DNA of 64,000 nucleotides from WLMZ01 sp963732585 (GCA_963732585.1 CAVSZY010000004.1:496001-560000); one strand, 5' to 3'. Shown: positions 52,320 through 61,846, numbered from the stretch's first letter. The notes: generated from the sequence alone by a model not told the origin. Translations and numbers: made by a program.

Positions 52320-52859
52320 ATGACGTCTTCAAGGACACGTCAGGCTGACACGGGGTCATCCCCTGCGACGCCGGACCTCCATATCGACGCGCTTGTTCGC
52401 GAACACAGCGCGATGATGTACCGACTGGCCGCATCTATCGTGCATGAACACGCTCTAGCAGAGGACGTAGTACAAGAGGCGATGATGAAAGCGTGGCAAG
52501 CCCTTGACTCCTTTCGGGGAGAGGCGAGTCCTCGGACGTGGTTGCTTCGCATCACCCACAACACGGCAATCTCCATGCTTCGCAAGCGTCGAGATGAGGT
52601 CACCGCGCCGTCTGATCTCCCGGATATTCCGTCCACGATTTCGTTGGAAGAGGCGGCCGTCGCACACGCCGACTCTCATGAGGTATGGCGCACTCTGACT
52701 CGCCTCGATCCGTTGAGTCGAAGCATCATTGTCTTGCGTGAGGTCGAGCAACTCTCCTATGAGGAAATCGCTGAGGTTCTCGACACGCCGACTCCGACGA
52801 TTCGAACTCGGCTGTTCCGTGCCCGCCAGCAACTCATCCGGGCGGGGGTCACACGATGA
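52320..52859 (+). CDS. ECF RNA polymerase sigma factor
   Basis: A 179-residue sigma-70 member with region 2 (LVREHSAMMYRLAASIV ... EAMMKAWQALDSF) and region 4 (LDPLSRSIIVLREVEQLSYE ... TPTIRTRLFRARQQ). Upstream in-frame starts (52269) are possible. It overlaps the next gene (ATGA). An AT-rich divergent promoter region separates it from the MscS-like gene. The operon continues with two more overlapping genes. Confidence 0.9.
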   Translation: MTSSRTRQADTGSSPATPDLHIDALVREHSAMMYRLAASIVHEHALAEDVVQEAMMKAWQALDSFRGEASPRTWLLRITHNTAISMLRKRRDEVTAPSDLPDIPSTISLEEAAVAHADSHEVWRTLTRLDPLSRSIIVLREVEQLSYEEIAEVLDTPTPTIRTRLFRARQQLIRAGVTR

Positions 52860-53194
52860 GACGCGTCACTGACCAAGCACTGCTCACGCTGCTCGAGCGC
52901 AACCCGGAGAAGCTTGACCGTTATCTGCGCAGCTTCCCCGACGATATCGAGCGCCTCGACGGCCTGACACAGCTCGATGCCGCCCAGGTTGTCGCCGTCG
53001 AGCAAACCGTGGCCGCGCCGTCCGATATCGTTGCCCGCGTTGCCAGACGAATGACCGTCGACGGTTCCTTGCGTGAGGCCGGCGAGGCATTTGCCGAACT
53101 GCTTCGACTCGGCTTCCTGACGGCCAGAGTAGTTTTCGACACCGAGCACGACATCGGCCGTGACGATCAACGTTCCGAAAGGACGCCCGAATGA
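52856..53194 (+). CDS. Small protein co-translated with sigma factor, possible anti-sigma partner
   Basis: A 112-residue, mostly helical protein (LLERNPEKLDRYLRSFPDDI, ERLDGLTQLDAAQV) with no membrane segment and no zinc anti-sigma motif. Both ends overlap neighbours by ATGA junctions, so it is made together with the sigma factor and the membrane protein. A cytoplasmic anti-sigma role is an inference from position; the family is unrecognised. Confidence 0.5.
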   Translation: MRRVTDQALLTLLERNPEKLDRYLRSFPDDIERLDGLTQLDAAQVVAVEQTVAAPSDIVARVARRMTVDGSLREAGEAFAELLRLGFLTARVVFDTEHDIGRDDQRSERTPE

Positions 53195-53898
53195 AGACAG
53201 CCCTGATCGCCATCGGTGTTGGCGTCGGCGGAATACTCCTCGGAGCGGTGCTGGCGCCACTCGCCCGGAGATGGTTGGAAAAGCGGCCACAAGATGCGCT
53301 GCGGGATGCCAGCAAGAGCGCCAGCGGACTCGTTTTCGGGTTGTGCTTCGCTGCTGGTTTAATCGCCGCACTCGGTATCGCCAGCCCCGACAGCCTGAAG
53401 CCACTTCCGGCCGATTTCGCCAGGTTTGTACCCAAGGCCGTGATCGCCGCGCTGTTGCTGATTGGTGGCAAGGTCTTCGCCCAATTGGCGGTCGTCGCCA
53501 CCGGAAAGGCGCTGCTGCGCGCCACGGGTCAGCAACCAAAGATGATTCTGCGAACGATCGAGTACTCGATCATCACCCTCGTGGCCCTCGTCGCCGCACG
53601 CCAGCTGGGTATCGACACCACGGTGTTGAACATCGTGCTGGCAGCGACGACGTTTGGAACGGCGTTGGCCCTCGCATTGCTGATCGGGATGGGCGGCCGT
53701 GATGTCTCCAGGGAGATCGCCGCCGGGAGAGTGCTGGCGAAACTGGTGAAGGTTGACGACGAGGTCCATTGCGATGTGGTCAGCGGCGTTGTTGCCGAGT
53801 TGCATCCCACGTTGGTAGTCGTTGAAACTTCCCACGGGCTCATCAGTGTGGCGAACACAATGCTGCAGAGCGGGCCGCTCAAGATTGTTCGAAAATAG
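53191..53898 (+). CDS. Mechanosensitive-channel-like membrane protein in sigma operon
   Basis: A 235-residue protein with five hydrophobic segments and a small C-terminal beta domain (LVKVDDEVHCDVVSGVVAELH). The centre (TVLNIVLAATTFGTALALALLIGMGG) resembles the pore helix and following domain of MscS-type channels. With the divergent MscS-like gene it brackets the sigma factor. The link to membrane stress is inference. Confidence 0.65.
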   Translation: MKTALIAIGVGVGGILLGAVLAPLARRWLEKRPQDALRDASKSASGLVFGLCFAAGLIAALGIASPDSLKPLPADFARFVPKAVIAALLLIGGKVFAQLAVVATGKALLRATGQQPKMILRTIEYSIITLVALVAARQLGIDTTVLNIVLAATTFGTALALALLIGMGGRDVSREIAAGRVLAKLVKVDDEVHCDVVSGVVAELHPTLVVVETSHGLISVANTMLQSGPLKIVRK

Positions 53899-53969
53899 TC
53901 GCGACGAATTCGTCGGCGACGGCGTCGATTCTTATAGGTGACGCTCCTTCCCGAGCCGACCAAACCAAC

Positions 53970-54018
53970 GCACAGCCGCGGCACCCCCTCCCTCACACAC
54001 AAGGTGTCGCGGCTGTGC
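53970..54018. terminator. Long hairpin between sigma operon and dehydratase gene
   Basis: GCACAGCCGCG pairs perfectly with CGCGGCTGTGC, extended by CACC/GGTG after one mismatch, over a 17-base loop. No T-run follows on either strand. It may end the upstream operon or form the leader of the gene starting 49 bases later. Confidence 0.5.
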
Positions 54019-54066
54019 CGCGGTTGGGCACAAATCGGCGGTGGTTGAGCGATCTATGGTGATCGC

Positions 54067-55173
54067 ATGCGTATCACTGCCGTCGAGGTCTTCTCCTTCC
54101 CACTGACCTACGTTCACGGGGACTATGTGATGTCCGGCGGGCGAGTAGTCAACGAGTTGGAGTCCACTGTCGTCAAGGTCACCGCCGATAGCGGGCACGT
54201 TGGCTTCGGCGAGGTGTGTCCGCTTGGTAGCACCTATTTGGCGTCGCATGCTGGGGGCGCTCAAGCCGCGCTGCGCTTGCTTGCGCCAGCATTGATCGGC
54301 GTCGACCCGACGAATCTGTCACAAGTCAACAGCGTCATGGACCACACCCTGATGGGGCACGAGTACGCCAAGAGTCCAATCGATGTCGCCTGTTGGGATC
54401 TCACCGGCCGAGCCTTCGACGTCAGTGTCAGCACGCTGCTTGGCGGCGTGCGCCAGTTGGAGTTCCCGCTATACATGGCTGTTCCGCTGAGCACTCCGGA
54501 TGCGATGGTTGCCTATGTCGCCGCCCGTCGGGCTGAGGGAATCCACCGCTTCCAGCTGAAGATCGGCGGCAATCCCTACGTCGACGGCGACCGAGCGCGC
54601 CTCGTTGTCGAATCGACGACAGCTGAGGACATCGTCATCGCCGACGCCAACTGCGGCTGGCGTCTCAGCGAAGCAATCGTCGCCGCCCGATTAATGGAAG
54701 ACCTGCCGCGTCTGTACTTCGAGCAGCCCTGCCCGACGATGGAGGAATGCATCGAGGTGCGCAAGCGGACCACGTTGCCGATGGTCTACGACGAGGTGGT
54801 CCACGACGTGGCCACCATGCTGCGTGCGGTGCGCGACGGTGGTGCCGGTGCGATCAACCTCAAGGTCTCCAAAGTCGGCGGATTGACCAAGGCCAAGTTG
54901 ATCCGTGACCTCGCCCAGGAGCTCGGAGTTCAGGTAACGATCGAGGACACCTGGGGCGGCGACATCGTCTCCGCGACCTCGGCCCATCTGGCGGCGACGA
55001 CGGCGGAGCAGTCGCTGCTGACGGTGTCGTTCATGAACGATTGGACCAACGAACATGTCGCTGGGTACCAGCCGCGCAGCATCAATGGCATCGGTTCAGC
55101 GCCGGAAGGTCCCGGCCTTGGTATCGCGGTCGACGAGCAACGTCTCGGAACGGCCCTTTTCGCAGCCCGATAG
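54067..55173 (+). CDS. Enolase-superfamily enzyme (cis-3-hydroxyproline dehydratase-like)
   Basis: A 368-residue mandelate racemase/muconate lactonizing family enzyme. The capping domain is followed by a barrel with QLKIGG (Lys base), IADANCGW, YFEQPC and VYDEVV, the three metal acids, and a late Lys in INLKVSKVGG. The N-terminal EVCPLGSTYL and HEYAKSPIDVACWD blocks resemble cis-3-hydroxy-L-proline dehydratases and proline betaine epimerases. The substrate cannot be fixed from sequence. Confidence 0.8.
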   Translation: MRITAVEVFSFPLTYVHGDYVMSGGRVVNELESTVVKVTADSGHVGFGEVCPLGSTYLASHAGGAQAALRLLAPALIGVDPTNLSQVNSVMDHTLMGHEYAKSPIDVACWDLTGRAFDVSVSTLLGGVRQLEFPLYMAVPLSTPDAMVAYVAARRAEGIHRFQLKIGGNPYVDGDRARLVVESTTAEDIVIADANCGWRLSEAIVAARLMEDLPRLYFEQPCPTMEECIEVRKRTTLPMVYDEVVHDVATMLRAVRDGGAGAINLKVSKVGGLTKAKLIRDLAQELGVQVTIEDTWGGDIVSATSAHLAATTAEQSLLTVSFMNDWTNEHVAGYQPRSINGIGSAPEGPGLGIAVDEQRLGTALFAAR

Positions 55174-55183
55174 TCGCAGCGCC

Positions 55184-55801
55184 CTATTTCTTGGCGGCGT
55201 TGACAGCCGACCAGGCGAGCGGCATTGCTGCACCGGCAGCGATCATCTTGGCCAGGTCGCCGACCAGGAATGGGGTCACACCCCAGGCCATTGCGTTCTC
55301 GCCGTCGTTGCCTTCGAGCGGAATGTTGTACTTGTGCATCAGCCAAGCGGCGCCACAGATGTAGATGATCACCGAACCAAGCGCCATTGCCGACAGCGAG
55401 GTTGCAAAGTTGCGATCCTGACGGCGCTCGGCGAGGTAGCCGATCGCTGCAGCGGCCAGGACGAAGCCGATGAGATACCCAAAGGTGCCGCCCGTTCCGG
55501 CCTCCCACCCGTGCTTACCGCCGGCGTAGAACGGCAGGGCCAGGCCCATCAACCAGTACAACACCTGGCTGGCAGCGCCAGACCGCATTCCCAGTGCAGC
55601 ACCCGAAACGAGCACCGCAAAGGTTTGGCCGGTGATCGGCACCGGGGTGAAACCGAGTGAGAACTTGATCTGCGCCGCGAGCGCGGTCAACAAGGCGAAA
55701 CCGAGGATCAGTGTTGCCTCACGCACGATCGCCTTGGTGCGATCGCTGGGCACCGTCCACAGCCGGGTCGTCAGAACTGAATTCGCAGTGAGCACAGACA
55801 T
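55184..55801 (-). CDS. bioY: Biotin transporter BioY
   Basis: The 205-residue S component of an ECF-type biotin importer with six membrane segments. FTPVPITGQTFAVLVSGAALG is the hallmark motif. AGGAGG lies 6 bases before the ATG. No ATPase genes adjoin it, so it may act alone or with a shared module. Biotin uptake fits the biotin-dependent acyl-CoA carboxylase encoded at 27-28.6 kb. Confidence 0.93.
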   Translation of the reverse strand: MSVLTANSVLTTRLWTVPSDRTKAIVREATLILGFALLTALAAQIKFSLGFTPVPITGQTFAVLVSGAALGMRSGAASQVLYWLMGLALPFYAGGKHGWEAGTGGTFGYLIGFVLAAAAIGYLAERRQDRNFATSLSAMALGSVIIYICGAAWLMHKYNIPLEGNDGENAMAWGVTPFLVGDLAKMIAAGAAMPLAWSAVNAAKK

Positions 55802-55860
55802 CGCAAACCTCCTAGAAACAACGAAGTGGAACGTAGCAAAGGTGTTGTCGAGCAGGGAAA

Positions 55861-56667
55861 TTAACCGTCAAGTTCGGCTTGAAGGTCAATGAGCCCGGCC
55901 TCGATTGCGGCTCGTGCTCGGTCACGCAGGTCGTACACATCGGCCGGCTCCAGCCCGCTGACGTCGATCGGTTCCAACACCCTGACCTGGGCTGCGCTGA
56001 CTCCGAGGCGCCAATCATTGGGACGTAAGGCGCTGTGGCAGCCGTGAACCACTACAGGCAGAATCGGCACGCCGGTCTCGATGGCCAGTCGGAAGGCACC
56101 ATTCTTGAATTTTCCCAGTTCACCGGTTTTGGAACGGGTGCCTTCAGGGAAAATCATCACGCTGACCTTCTTGCGCAATCGATCGGCGCATTGTTCCATG
56201 GCATCGGCCGCGCTCGAAGCCTCGCCGCGGGTCAAGCGAACGTCGTCAGCGAGGCGCATCAGCCAACCGACCACGGGGATTCTGAACATCTCGATCTTGC
56301 TCAGCCACTTCATCTCGAACTTCAGATGGCTGATCAGCAGGATGTCGACGAAGGATTCATGATTGGCGACGATGATGTAGGGGTTGCGCGGATTGGCGGG
56401 CATCGTGCCGCTGACGGTGAAGTGCCACAGCGGGTTGAGTCGTTGATGCACCACGGGCAACTTGCGGAACAGGTAACCGGTCCAATAGCGGGCCGGATCG
56501 AACGGACTGGTGACAACCCGCACCACCGCCATCAGCGGCAGCCAGACGATCACCAACAGGCCGAGCACAAACCAGGCCCAGATCGACAGCACCGTGCGCG
56601 CCGCTGCGCTTCCCAAGATCCGCTGGCGGCGATGGATGACCCGCCTCGGCGATGAAGTCACAGACAT
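55861..56667 (-). CDS. plsC: 1-acyl-sn-glycerol-3-phosphate acyltransferase-like
   Basis: A membrane-bound acyltransferase of phospholipid synthesis. NHESFVD is the HxxxxD catalytic block, FPEGTRS is the glycerol-phosphate binding block, and an N-terminal hydrophobic segment (WAWFVLGLLVIVWLPLMAV) anchors it. ATG 56667 is used; the start at 56736 would overlap the upstream methyltransferase gene. Exact acyl acceptor is unproven. Confidence 0.88.
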   Translation of the reverse strand: MSVTSSPRRVIHRRQRILGSAAARTVLSIWAWFVLGLLVIVWLPLMAVVRVVTSPFDPARYWTGYLFRKLPVVHQRLNPLWHFTVSGTMPANPRNPYIIVANHESFVDILLISHLKFEMKWLSKIEMFRIPVVGWLMRLADDVRLTRGEASSAADAMEQCADRLRKKVSVMIFPEGTRSKTGELGKFKNGAFRLAIETGVPILPVVVHGCHSALRPNDWRLGVSAAQVRVLEPIDVSGLEPADVYDLRDRARAAIEAGLIDLQAELDG

Positions 56668-56719
56668 ACCCACTATGTTGGCGCGCGGAAGCGAGCCTGC
56701 GTGCAACCGCAGCGAGGGT

Positions 56720-57973
56720 TCAGCGTTGGCGACCATGATCGACCCGGACGATCAGCGTTTTCAGGTATGCGCCCTCGGCGAAAGCGATCGGATGGTCGAT
56801 GGCGTGAGTAGTGCGCATTCGCTCCGCCAATCGCGCCCCTGCCTCTTCGGCGGCGCTGTGAATTCCGGTGAAAAACTCGTCGGCCGTGACCCGGCTGGAA
56901 CATGACGATTGCACCAACGTGCCTCCATTCTCCAGGAGTTGCACCGCGAGCCGGGTCAGAGTGCGATAAGCGGTGATGGCCTGCGGCCGGTCGCTCTGTT
57001 TCGATGCGAACGCGGGTGGATCGACAACGACCAGCGAGAACCGGCGCCGGTTGCGGTGCAAGTCGCGCATCACATCAAAAGCATCGCCGACTGTGGTGCG
57101 ATGTTCGCATCGTTCGACGGCGGGACGAGCGATGTTGTGGGCCATGTTCACCTTCGTCGTGGCGATTGCGCCAGCGCTGATGTCGACGCTGTGCACCCGC
57201 TGCGCACCGCCCGCTGCGGCATAGACACTGAAACCGCCGGTGCAGCAGAAAAGGTCGAGCACGTCGGCCCCGTCCGACATGGCGCGCACAATCTGGCGAT
57301 TGTCCCGTTGGTCGAGAAAATGGCCAGTCTTTTGCCCTTCGAGGACGTCAGCTTGGAACGTCAAGCCGTTCTCGCTGAATTGCACTGGCCCGGTCGGCAC
57401 CTGCCCGAGCAGGGCCATACCTTCGCGTAGCCCGCCGAGATCGAGGCGTCGAAGTTGGCGGCTGACGCGCAGCACCACCGTGTTGGCACCGCCGAGTTCG
57501 GCGATCAACGGCACGATCGTCGCCAAATGAGGCACCCACGCCGCGCTATAGAGCTTGAGCACGATGACATCGTCGTAACGATCGGCTACGAGGCCACCGA
57601 GACCATCGTTGTCTCCATGAATCAAGCGCATCCCAGTTGTCGCCGGGTCATCGAGAAGCACACGACGCAGCTCGATGGCCGACAGAATTCGTTGACGCCA
57701 GAACTCGCCATCGACCGCGACGGGCTTGCCGACATGCAACACCTTGAGGCGAATCGGGCTCTGCGGATCGTAGAGCCCCAGCGCCACGAACTGGCGATCT
57801 TTGTCGAAGACGACGGCGAGATCGCCCGCTGCTCCCTCATGGCTGACCGAGATGATCGAACGATCGAAGACCCACGGATGCCCGCCACGGATCTGGCGAA
57901 TCGCATCGGGGGTGACGCGCAACGCGATCCGCCGATCGGAGGCGGTGGGTAAGGAAGCGACGAGCGGATTCAC
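56720..57973 (-). CDS. RlmI-like rRNA methyltransferase, paralogue 2
   Basis: A 417-residue protein with PUA (IRGGHPWVFDRSI), middle (GLGGLVADRYDD) and SAM-methyltransferase domains (VLDLFCCTGGFSVYAA, VVVDPPAFASK, VQSSCSSRV). It keeps the Cys of the m5C family. Paralogue 1 near 38 kb has the same order of domains with moderate similarity. GTG 57973 overlaps the DUF4262 stop (GTGA), so the two are co-translated. Which paralogue acts on C1962 is unknown. Confidence 0.86.
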   Translation of the reverse strand: MNPLVASLPTASDRRIALRVTPDAIRQIRGGHPWVFDRSIISVSHEGAAGDLAVVFDKDRQFVALGLYDPQSPIRLKVLHVGKPVAVDGEFWRQRILSAIELRRVLLDDPATTGMRLIHGDNDGLGGLVADRYDDVIVLKLYSAAWVPHLATIVPLIAELGGANTVVLRVSRQLRRLDLGGLREGMALLGQVPTGPVQFSENGLTFQADVLEGQKTGHFLDQRDNRQIVRAMSDGADVLDLFCCTGGFSVYAAAGGAQRVHSVDISAGAIATTKVNMAHNIARPAVERCEHRTTVGDAFDVMRDLHRNRRRFSLVVVDPPAFASKQSDRPQAITAYRTLTRLAVQLLENGGTLVQSSCSSRVTADEFFTGIHSAAEEAGARLAERMRTTHAIDHPIAFAEGAYLKTLIVRVDHGRQR

Positions 57974-58461
57974 CCGTCCATCATGGCGGCTGAGCCGCCG
58001 ATCAGGCGCACCTCGATCATCCTCGGCAGCGTTGGGGCCTGGCGTCGAGAGCGAAAATGTTCGAACCAGACGCCGAGGCGATCTGCGTTGACCAACACCC
58101 ACGCAGCGTCCCTCGGGAGCAACTGCAGGCGGGCACCCCCGACCCGCACCGAAGGCGGCGCCAACCCGGCACCGAGTTGGGCGGCGACACCCGCGACGAG
58201 GTCGTGGGCATCCGCGGGAAGCGGGCCCTCCATCACCAACTCCGGCAGGCCGCGATCGGTGAGACCGACCGTATAGACCCATTGGCGGCGCCCGTCAGAT
58301 TCCGAGCAGGCACAGCCTGCAATAGCGCAATCGCCGGTGCCGACGGCGATGATCACGAATCCGTGGGTGTTGATTGTGGCTGCCACTCCGGAAAGGATGC
58401 GGCGGCGAACGCCGGATGCCCGGCGATGGTTGGCGGCTCGATTGCTCACATCGGCGATCAT
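57970..58461 (-). CDS. DUF4262 domain protein
   Basis: A 163-residue protein with TINTHGFVIIAVG, VYTVGLTDRGLPELVMEG and LLPRDAAWVLVNADRLG, the pattern of DUF4262. The family has no known function. It is joined to the rRNA methyltransferase gene by a GTGA overlap. The likely start lies between residues 1 and 29; ATG 58461 is the longest form. Confidence 0.7.
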   Translation of the reverse strand: MIADVSNRAANHRRASGVRRRILSGVAATINTHGFVIIAVGTGDCAIAGCACSESDGRRQWVYTVGLTDRGLPELVMEGPLPADAHDLVAGVAAQLGAGLAPPSVRVGGARLQLLPRDAAWVLVNADRLGVWFEHFRSRRQAPTLPRMIEVRLIGGSAAMMDG

Positions 58462-58548
58462 CGCGGAGGCGTGTCACAGAGATTCGGCGCGCACCCGCCA
58501 GCTACAGTTGCCAGCAGTTCGTCAGATCGTTAACGAGGAGTTCCGCAG

Positions 58549-59637
58549 ATGGCACATACGGTTCAGGGCATCATCGCTCGCGGCAAGGGGCAGCCGGTCG
58601 AGTTGACCAGCATCGTCGTGCCCGCCCCGGGGCCGGGCGAAGCCGTCGTGCAGGTGCAGGCCTGCGGCGTCTGTCATACCGATCTGCACTATCGCGAAGG
58701 TGGGATAAACGACGATTTCCCGTTCCTGCTCGGCCACGAAGCCGCCGGCATCGTCGAGGCGATCGGCGACAACGTCAGCAACGTCAAGGTCGGCGACTTC
58801 GTCGTGCTCAACTGGCGCGCGGTATGCGGCACGTGCCGGTCGTGTCTGCGAGGTAAGCCGCACCTGTGCTTCAGTACGTTCAACGCCACGCAGAAGATGA
58901 CGCTCGCTGACGGCACGCCGTTGTCACCGGCCCTGGGCATCGGTGCCTTTGCCGAAAAGACGCTGGTCGCCGCGGGACAATGCACCCCGGTCAACCCGGC
59001 AGCATCGCCACAAGTCGCCGGCTTGCTCGGCTGCGGTGTGATGGCTGGTATCGGTGCCTCGATGCTCACCGGTGAGGTGCAGCGCGGCTCCAGCGTGGCC
59101 GTCTTTGGCTGCGGTGGTGTCGGCAACGCGGCGATCGCCGGGGCGCGCCTTGCAGGCGCGACCACCATCGTCGCCGTCGACCTCGACGACCGCAAGCTGG
59201 AATGGGCCCGCCAGTTTGGGGCCACCCATACGGTCAACGCCCGCACCACCGAGCCCGTTGCCGCCATCCAGGCGGCGACCAACGGCAACGGTGCCGACGT
59301 GTGCATCGAAGCGGTCGGCCACCCCGAAGTGCTGCGTCAGGCATTTTATGCCCGCGATCTGGCTGGCACGGTGGTGCAGGTCGGCGTACCGACACCGACG
59401 ATGACCATGCCCGACATTCCGATGATCGACTTCTTCGGCCGCGGTGGCGCGCTGAAGCCAAGCTGGTACGGCGACTGTCTGCCGAGCCGCGACTTTCCGC
59501 TGCTCGTCGATCTGCACCTGCAGGGTCGTCTGCCGCTGGCCGACTTCGTCAGCGAAACGATCGGTCTTGGCGACGTCGAGGAAGCCTTCCATCGCATGGA
59601 GCGCGGCGAAGTGCTGCGCAGCGTGGTTGTGCTGTGA
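58549..59637 (+). CDS. mscR: S-(hydroxymethyl)mycothiol dehydrogenase
   Basis: A 362-residue zinc alcohol dehydrogenase for mycothiol-dependent formaldehyde oxidation. ACGVCHTDL and GHEAAGIVE give catalytic-zinc ligands, CGTCRSCLRGKPHLC the structural zinc, and GCGGVGNAAIAGA the NAD fold. The length and the downstream metallo-beta-lactamase gene match the mycobacterial MscR (AdhE2) module. Mycothiol use points to Actinomycetota. Confidence 0.9.
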   Translation: MAHTVQGIIARGKGQPVELTSIVVPAPGPGEAVVQVQACGVCHTDLHYREGGINDDFPFLLGHEAAGIVEAIGDNVSNVKVGDFVVLNWRAVCGTCRSCLRGKPHLCFSTFNATQKMTLADGTPLSPALGIGAFAEKTLVAAGQCTPVNPAASPQVAGLLGCGVMAGIGASMLTGEVQRGSSVAVFGCGGVGNAAIAGARLAGATTIVAVDLDDRKLEWARQFGATHTVNARTTEPVAAIQAATNGNGADVCIEAVGHPEVLRQAFYARDLAGTVVQVGVPTPTMTMPDIPMIDFFGRGGALKPSWYGDCLPSRDFPLLVDLHLQGRLPLADFVSETIGLGDVEEAFHRMERGEVLRSVVVL

Positions 59638-60248
59638 TCGAGCTTGTCAACACCACCGGCATCTTCGCCCTCGACGGCGGCGAGTGGGAGGTGACCAACA
59701 ACATTTGGTTGGTCGGCAACGACAGTGAGGTGCTGGTCATCGATGCCGCCCACGACTCGGCACCGATCATCGAGGCAATCAACGGTCGGCGCGTCGCCGC
59801 TATCGCCCTCACCCACGGCCACAACGACCACATCAACGCCGCGCTCAGTTTGCAACAAGCCGTCGATGCACCGATCTTGTTGCACCCTGACGATCTGATG
59901 TTGTGGCACACCGTCTACCCCGACCGGGCACCCGATGCCGCACTTGGCGACGGCATGGTGCTGCGCGCCGGTGGCGCGCAGCTCGGCGTGTTGCACACCC
60001 CCGGGCATTCTCCCGGCGGGTGCTGTTTTCATATCCTCGGCGCGGGCAACGATGGCAGCGACGTCGTCTTCAGTGGCGACACCTTGTTCTGCGGTGGCCC
60101 TGGGGCCACGGGTCGCAGTTTCAGCGACTACGACACGATCGTGGCCTCGATCAGAGCCCGCCTCTTCGCCCTGCCGGCGCACACCATCGTGCACACCGGC
60201 CACGGTGAAAGCACGACGATCGGCGCCGAAGCTGCGGCGCTGGGCTGA
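59634..60248 (+). CDS. Metallo-beta-lactamase hydrolase paired with mscR
   Basis: A 204-residue hydrolase with LTHGHNDHINA (HxHxDH), LHTPGHSPGGC and FSGDTLFC, as in glyoxalase II-like enzymes. GTG 59634 overlaps the dehydrogenase stop. The pair is conserved in mycobacteria (Rv2259-Rv2260), where a thioester-hydrolase role for the formyl-mycothiol product is suspected but not shown. Confidence 0.85.
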   Translation: MIELVNTTGIFALDGGEWEVTNNIWLVGNDSEVLVIDAAHDSAPIIEAINGRRVAAIALTHGHNDHINAALSLQQAVDAPILLHPDDLMLWHTVYPDRAPDAALGDGMVLRAGGAQLGVLHTPGHSPGGCCFHILGAGNDGSDVVFSGDTLFCGGPGATGRSFSDYDTIVASIRARLFALPAHTIVHTGHGESTTIGAEAAALG

Positions 60249-60268
60249 AAGCGAGCGAGGCGACTGAG

Positions 60269-60673
60269 ATGAGCGACATTGATCGGCTGCTCGCCGCAGC
60301 GCGCCACGCGCAAGCCAAGGCTTACGCGCCCTACTCCAAGTACCACGTTGGTGCGGCGCTGTTGTGCCCGTCCGGCGCGGTGTATGCGGGATGCAATGTC
60401 GAGAACGCCGCCTTCCCGCAGGGCGCCTGCGCCGAGGCCGCGGCGATCGCGGCAATGATCCTCGCCGGCGAACAGACGATCAGTGCTGTGCTCACCGTGT
60501 GCCCCGGCGATCTGCTCGGCACGTGCTGCGGGGGATGTCGGCAGCGGATCCGCGAGTTCGCCGCCCTCGACACTCCGATCTACGCCGCCAACGAAAACGG
60601 GATCCAACGCAGCTTCACGCTCGAGGAACTGCTGCCGTTCTCCTTCGGCCCGGATCACCTTCCGGGGCGGTGA
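60269..60673 (+). CDS. cdd: Cytidine deaminase
   Basis: A 134-residue homotetrameric-type deaminase of pyrimidine salvage. The zinc site is GACAEAAAI (Cys and catalytic Glu) and GTCCGGCRQ (two Cys); YAPYSKYHVGAAL is the usual N-terminus. CCGG replaces the more common PCGA. Confidence 0.93.
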   Translation: MSDIDRLLAAARHAQAKAYAPYSKYHVGAALLCPSGAVYAGCNVENAAFPQGACAEAAAIAAMILAGEQTISAVLTVCPGDLLGTCCGGCRQRIREFAALDTPIYAANENGIQRSFTLEELLPFSFGPDHLPGR

Positions 60674-60676
60674 CGT

Positions 60677-61846
60677 TTGCCCAGCACAGCCCACCTCAAC
60701 TCCCGGCTGCAGGGGTTTGGAACGACGATCTTTGGCGAGATGTCGGCGCTTGCATTGGCTACCGGTTCTGTCAACCTCGGCCAGGGTTTCCCGGATAGCG
60801 ACGGACCGCGCGCTGTGCTCGATGCCGCGATCGCGGCGATCAACGACGGCCTCAATCAATACCCGCCGGCGATCGGTATGCCGGTGCTCAATCAGGCGAT
60901 CAGCGAACATCAGCGTCGGTTTTACGGATTGGAGTTCGATCCGACGACAGAGGTGCTGGTCACCGCTGGAGCCAGCGAAGCGCTGGCTGCGGCGATGCTG
61001 GCACTGCTCGACACCGGCGACGAGGTGGTCATGTTCGAGCCGATGTACGACTCGTATTCGGCAGGTGTGGCGATGGCTGGTGGCGTGGTGCGACCGGTCA
61101 CGCTGCGCCCACCGAGCTACGCCATCGATGTCGACGAGTTACGCCGGGCGATTACACCGCGCACGAAATTGATCCTGCTCAACACCCCGCATAACCCGAC
61201 CGGCAAGGTGTTCAGCGGCGACGAACTGCGGGTGATTGCCGACCTGGCCATCGAACACGACCTCGTCGTGGTCACCGACGAGGTGTACGAGCACCTCATC
61301 TTCGACGGGTTGCAACATCACCCGTTGGCCGGTTTCGACGGCATGCGCGAGCGTACGTTGACGATCTCCTCGGGCGGTAAGACATTCAATACCACCGGCT
61401 GGAAGGTCGGCTGGATGGTCGGCCCGGCAGCGTTGGTCGCTGCAGCACGGACTGCCAAACAGTTCCTCACCTATGTCAGCAGCGGTCCGTTTCAGCCGGC
61501 GATTGCGATCGGCCTCGGACTCGGCGACAAGTTCTACCGCTCGATTGCCGAGGATTTGCAGGCAAAGCGCGATCGCCTGTGTAGCGGTCTTGAACAGGCC
61601 GGGTTCGAGGTCTACCGGCCAGCGGGCACCTACTTCGTCACTGTCGACATTCGCCCGCTGCAACCCGACGGCGACGGCATGCAGTTCTGCCGTTCCTTGC
61701 CGCACCGGTGCGGTGTCGTCGCCATTCCCAACCAGGTGTTTTACGCCGACCAAGAACGCGGCCGACACCTCGTCAGATTTGCCTTCTGTAAACAGGTCGC
61801 GGTGCTCGACGATGCCGTGCAACGTTTGGCAAGCTTGCGACCATGA
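60677..61846 (+). CDS. PLP-dependent aminotransferase, class I/II
   Basis: A 389-residue fold-type I aminotransferase. NTPHNPTGKVF, DEVYEHL and the Schiff-base Lys in SSGGKTFNTTGWKVGW are clear. The sequence resembles methionine aminotransferase YbdL/kynurenine aminotransferase relatives. TTG 60677 is the only start near the conserved N-terminus. Its overlap with an omega-amidase gene suggests the glutamine/methionine transamination-omega-amidase route. Confidence 0.88.
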   Translation: MPSTAHLNSRLQGFGTTIFGEMSALALATGSVNLGQGFPDSDGPRAVLDAAIAAINDGLNQYPPAIGMPVLNQAISEHQRRFYGLEFDPTTEVLVTAGASEALAAAMLALLDTGDEVVMFEPMYDSYSAGVAMAGGVVRPVTLRPPSYAIDVDELRRAITPRTKLILLNTPHNPTGKVFSGDELRVIADLAIEHDLVVVTDEVYEHLIFDGLQHHPLAGFDGMRERTLTISSGGKTFNTTGWKVGWMVGPAALVAAARTAKQFLTYVSSGPFQPAIAIGLGLGDKFYRSIAEDLQAKRDRLCSGLEQAGFEVYRPAGTYFVTVDIRPLQPDGDGMQFCRSLPHRCGVVAIPNQVFYADQERGRHLVRFAFCKQVAVLDDAVQRLASLRP

